NCBI GenBank assembly: GCA_964473045.1
Contig: CAYYMX010000003.1
Coordinates: 1-42,123 of the forward strand
From: CAYYMX01 sp964473045
Lineage (GTDB): Bacteria; Pseudomonadota; Alphaproteobacteria; Methylaequorales; Methylaequoraceae
Reading direction: 5' to 3'
Length of the DNA stretch: 42,123 bases
Part shown: in pieces, positions 42,009 to 42,123 of the stretch
Position numbering within the stretch: position 1 is the stretch's first letter
How the letters are laid out: every line of letters starts with the position of its first letter
Program-made: the position numbers and the translations under genes
Notes under the pieces: model-generated
Databases searched by the model: none
What the model was told of the DNA's origin: nothing
Seen by the model: only the letters and a program-made list of their open reading frames with translations

Positions 42009-42123
42009 TTATTTAATAAATTACTGTCGATTAGAATCATTTATCAGCCAAAAAAAGTTGAAGAAATTTTTAAAAATTAAATTTAATTTTCAGGTATTAA
42101 AAAATTTCCAATCGAGGAATAGC
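42009..42123. other. Tail of window, nothing recognised
   Basis: After the tRNA there are 115 bases with no recognisable gene start, RNA or terminator. A short open stretch around 42030-42080 (ending KKVEEIFKN) has no start codon and is probably noise. The next gene presumably starts beyond the window. Confidence 0.4.

Noticed and set aside
41922..42123. Attachment-site duplication of the tRNA-Leu 3' end
   Set aside because: I looked for a second copy of the T-arm/acceptor sequence in the glycan region and saw none; an integrase is also absent.

Overview
The window is AT-rich (roughly 30% GC by eye) and very tightly packed. It looks like the chromosome of a streamlined, probably marine, alphaproteobacterium. 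Three things point there: gene order (atpD-atpC; rplU-rpmA-obg-proB-proA-nadD-rsfS-rlmH-gpmI-envC-ctpA-rppH; tlpA next to argH-lipoprotein-lysA-ftsE-ftsX-ydcF-plsC; metX-metW; hisC-tyrA), a complete-looking core of the ethylmalonyl-CoA pathway, and dense homopolymer A/T tracts. The lineage (for example an AEGEAN-169/HIMB59-type or similar AT-rich group) is inference and cannot be fixed without phylogeny. There is no rRNA, IS element, prophage or CRISPR array, and no gene-free stretch longer than about 180 bases.

Layout. 1-789: end of the F1 ATP synthase operon (atpD partial, atpC). 786-10487 (minus): a twelve-gene housekeeping operon from rplU down to rppH, covering ribosomal proteins, Obg, proline and NAD synthesis, ribosome silencing and modification, glycolysis and cell-wall proteases. 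rlmH is broken by an apparent -1 frameshift in an A8 tract. 10623-12524 (plus): phaA-phaB, which make 3-hydroxybutyryl-CoA. 12521-15021 (minus): gloB and metX-metW. 15114-17104 (plus): hisC-tyrA. 17097-22626 (minus): argH, a 43-residue lipoprotein, lysA, ftsE, ftsX, a DUF218 protein and plsC, with tlpA divergent. 23150-28576 (minus): ccr, mcd, a HIG1-like small membrane protein, an ATP:cobalamin adenosyltransferase, etfB and etfA. ecm is divergent at 28681. 30691-33790: Nudix, esterase, HNH protein, coq7 and dsbB. 33912-41742: a surface-glycan region (two FkbM methyltransferases, a B12-radical SAM protein, a GT39-like membrane glycosyltransferase, GDP-fucose synthase, a methyltransferase-glycosyltransferase fusion) interrupted by a yqaA-type gene and ending beside tRNA-Leu(CAA).

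How it works together. PhaA, PhaB, Ccr, Ecm and Mcd carry out the distinctive steps that convert two acetyl-CoA plus CO2 towards mesaconyl-CoA. EtfAB takes the electrons from Mcd, and the adenosyltransferase makes the coenzyme B12 that Ecm needs. The cofactor and electron-carrier genes lie in one apparent operon with ccr and mcd. The glycan region probably decorates the cell surface and looks like the variable part of the window.

Most notable: the rlmH frameshift at a slippery A8 tract; an FtsE whose Walker B glutamate and switch histidine are both replaced; the ccr-to-etfA operon; a 19-bp palindrome over the metX promoter; convergent genes that share their stop codons; and TATAAT boxes only 5-6 bases before ATG, which suggests leaderless mRNAs. 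I did not find a clearly undescribed multi-gene system.
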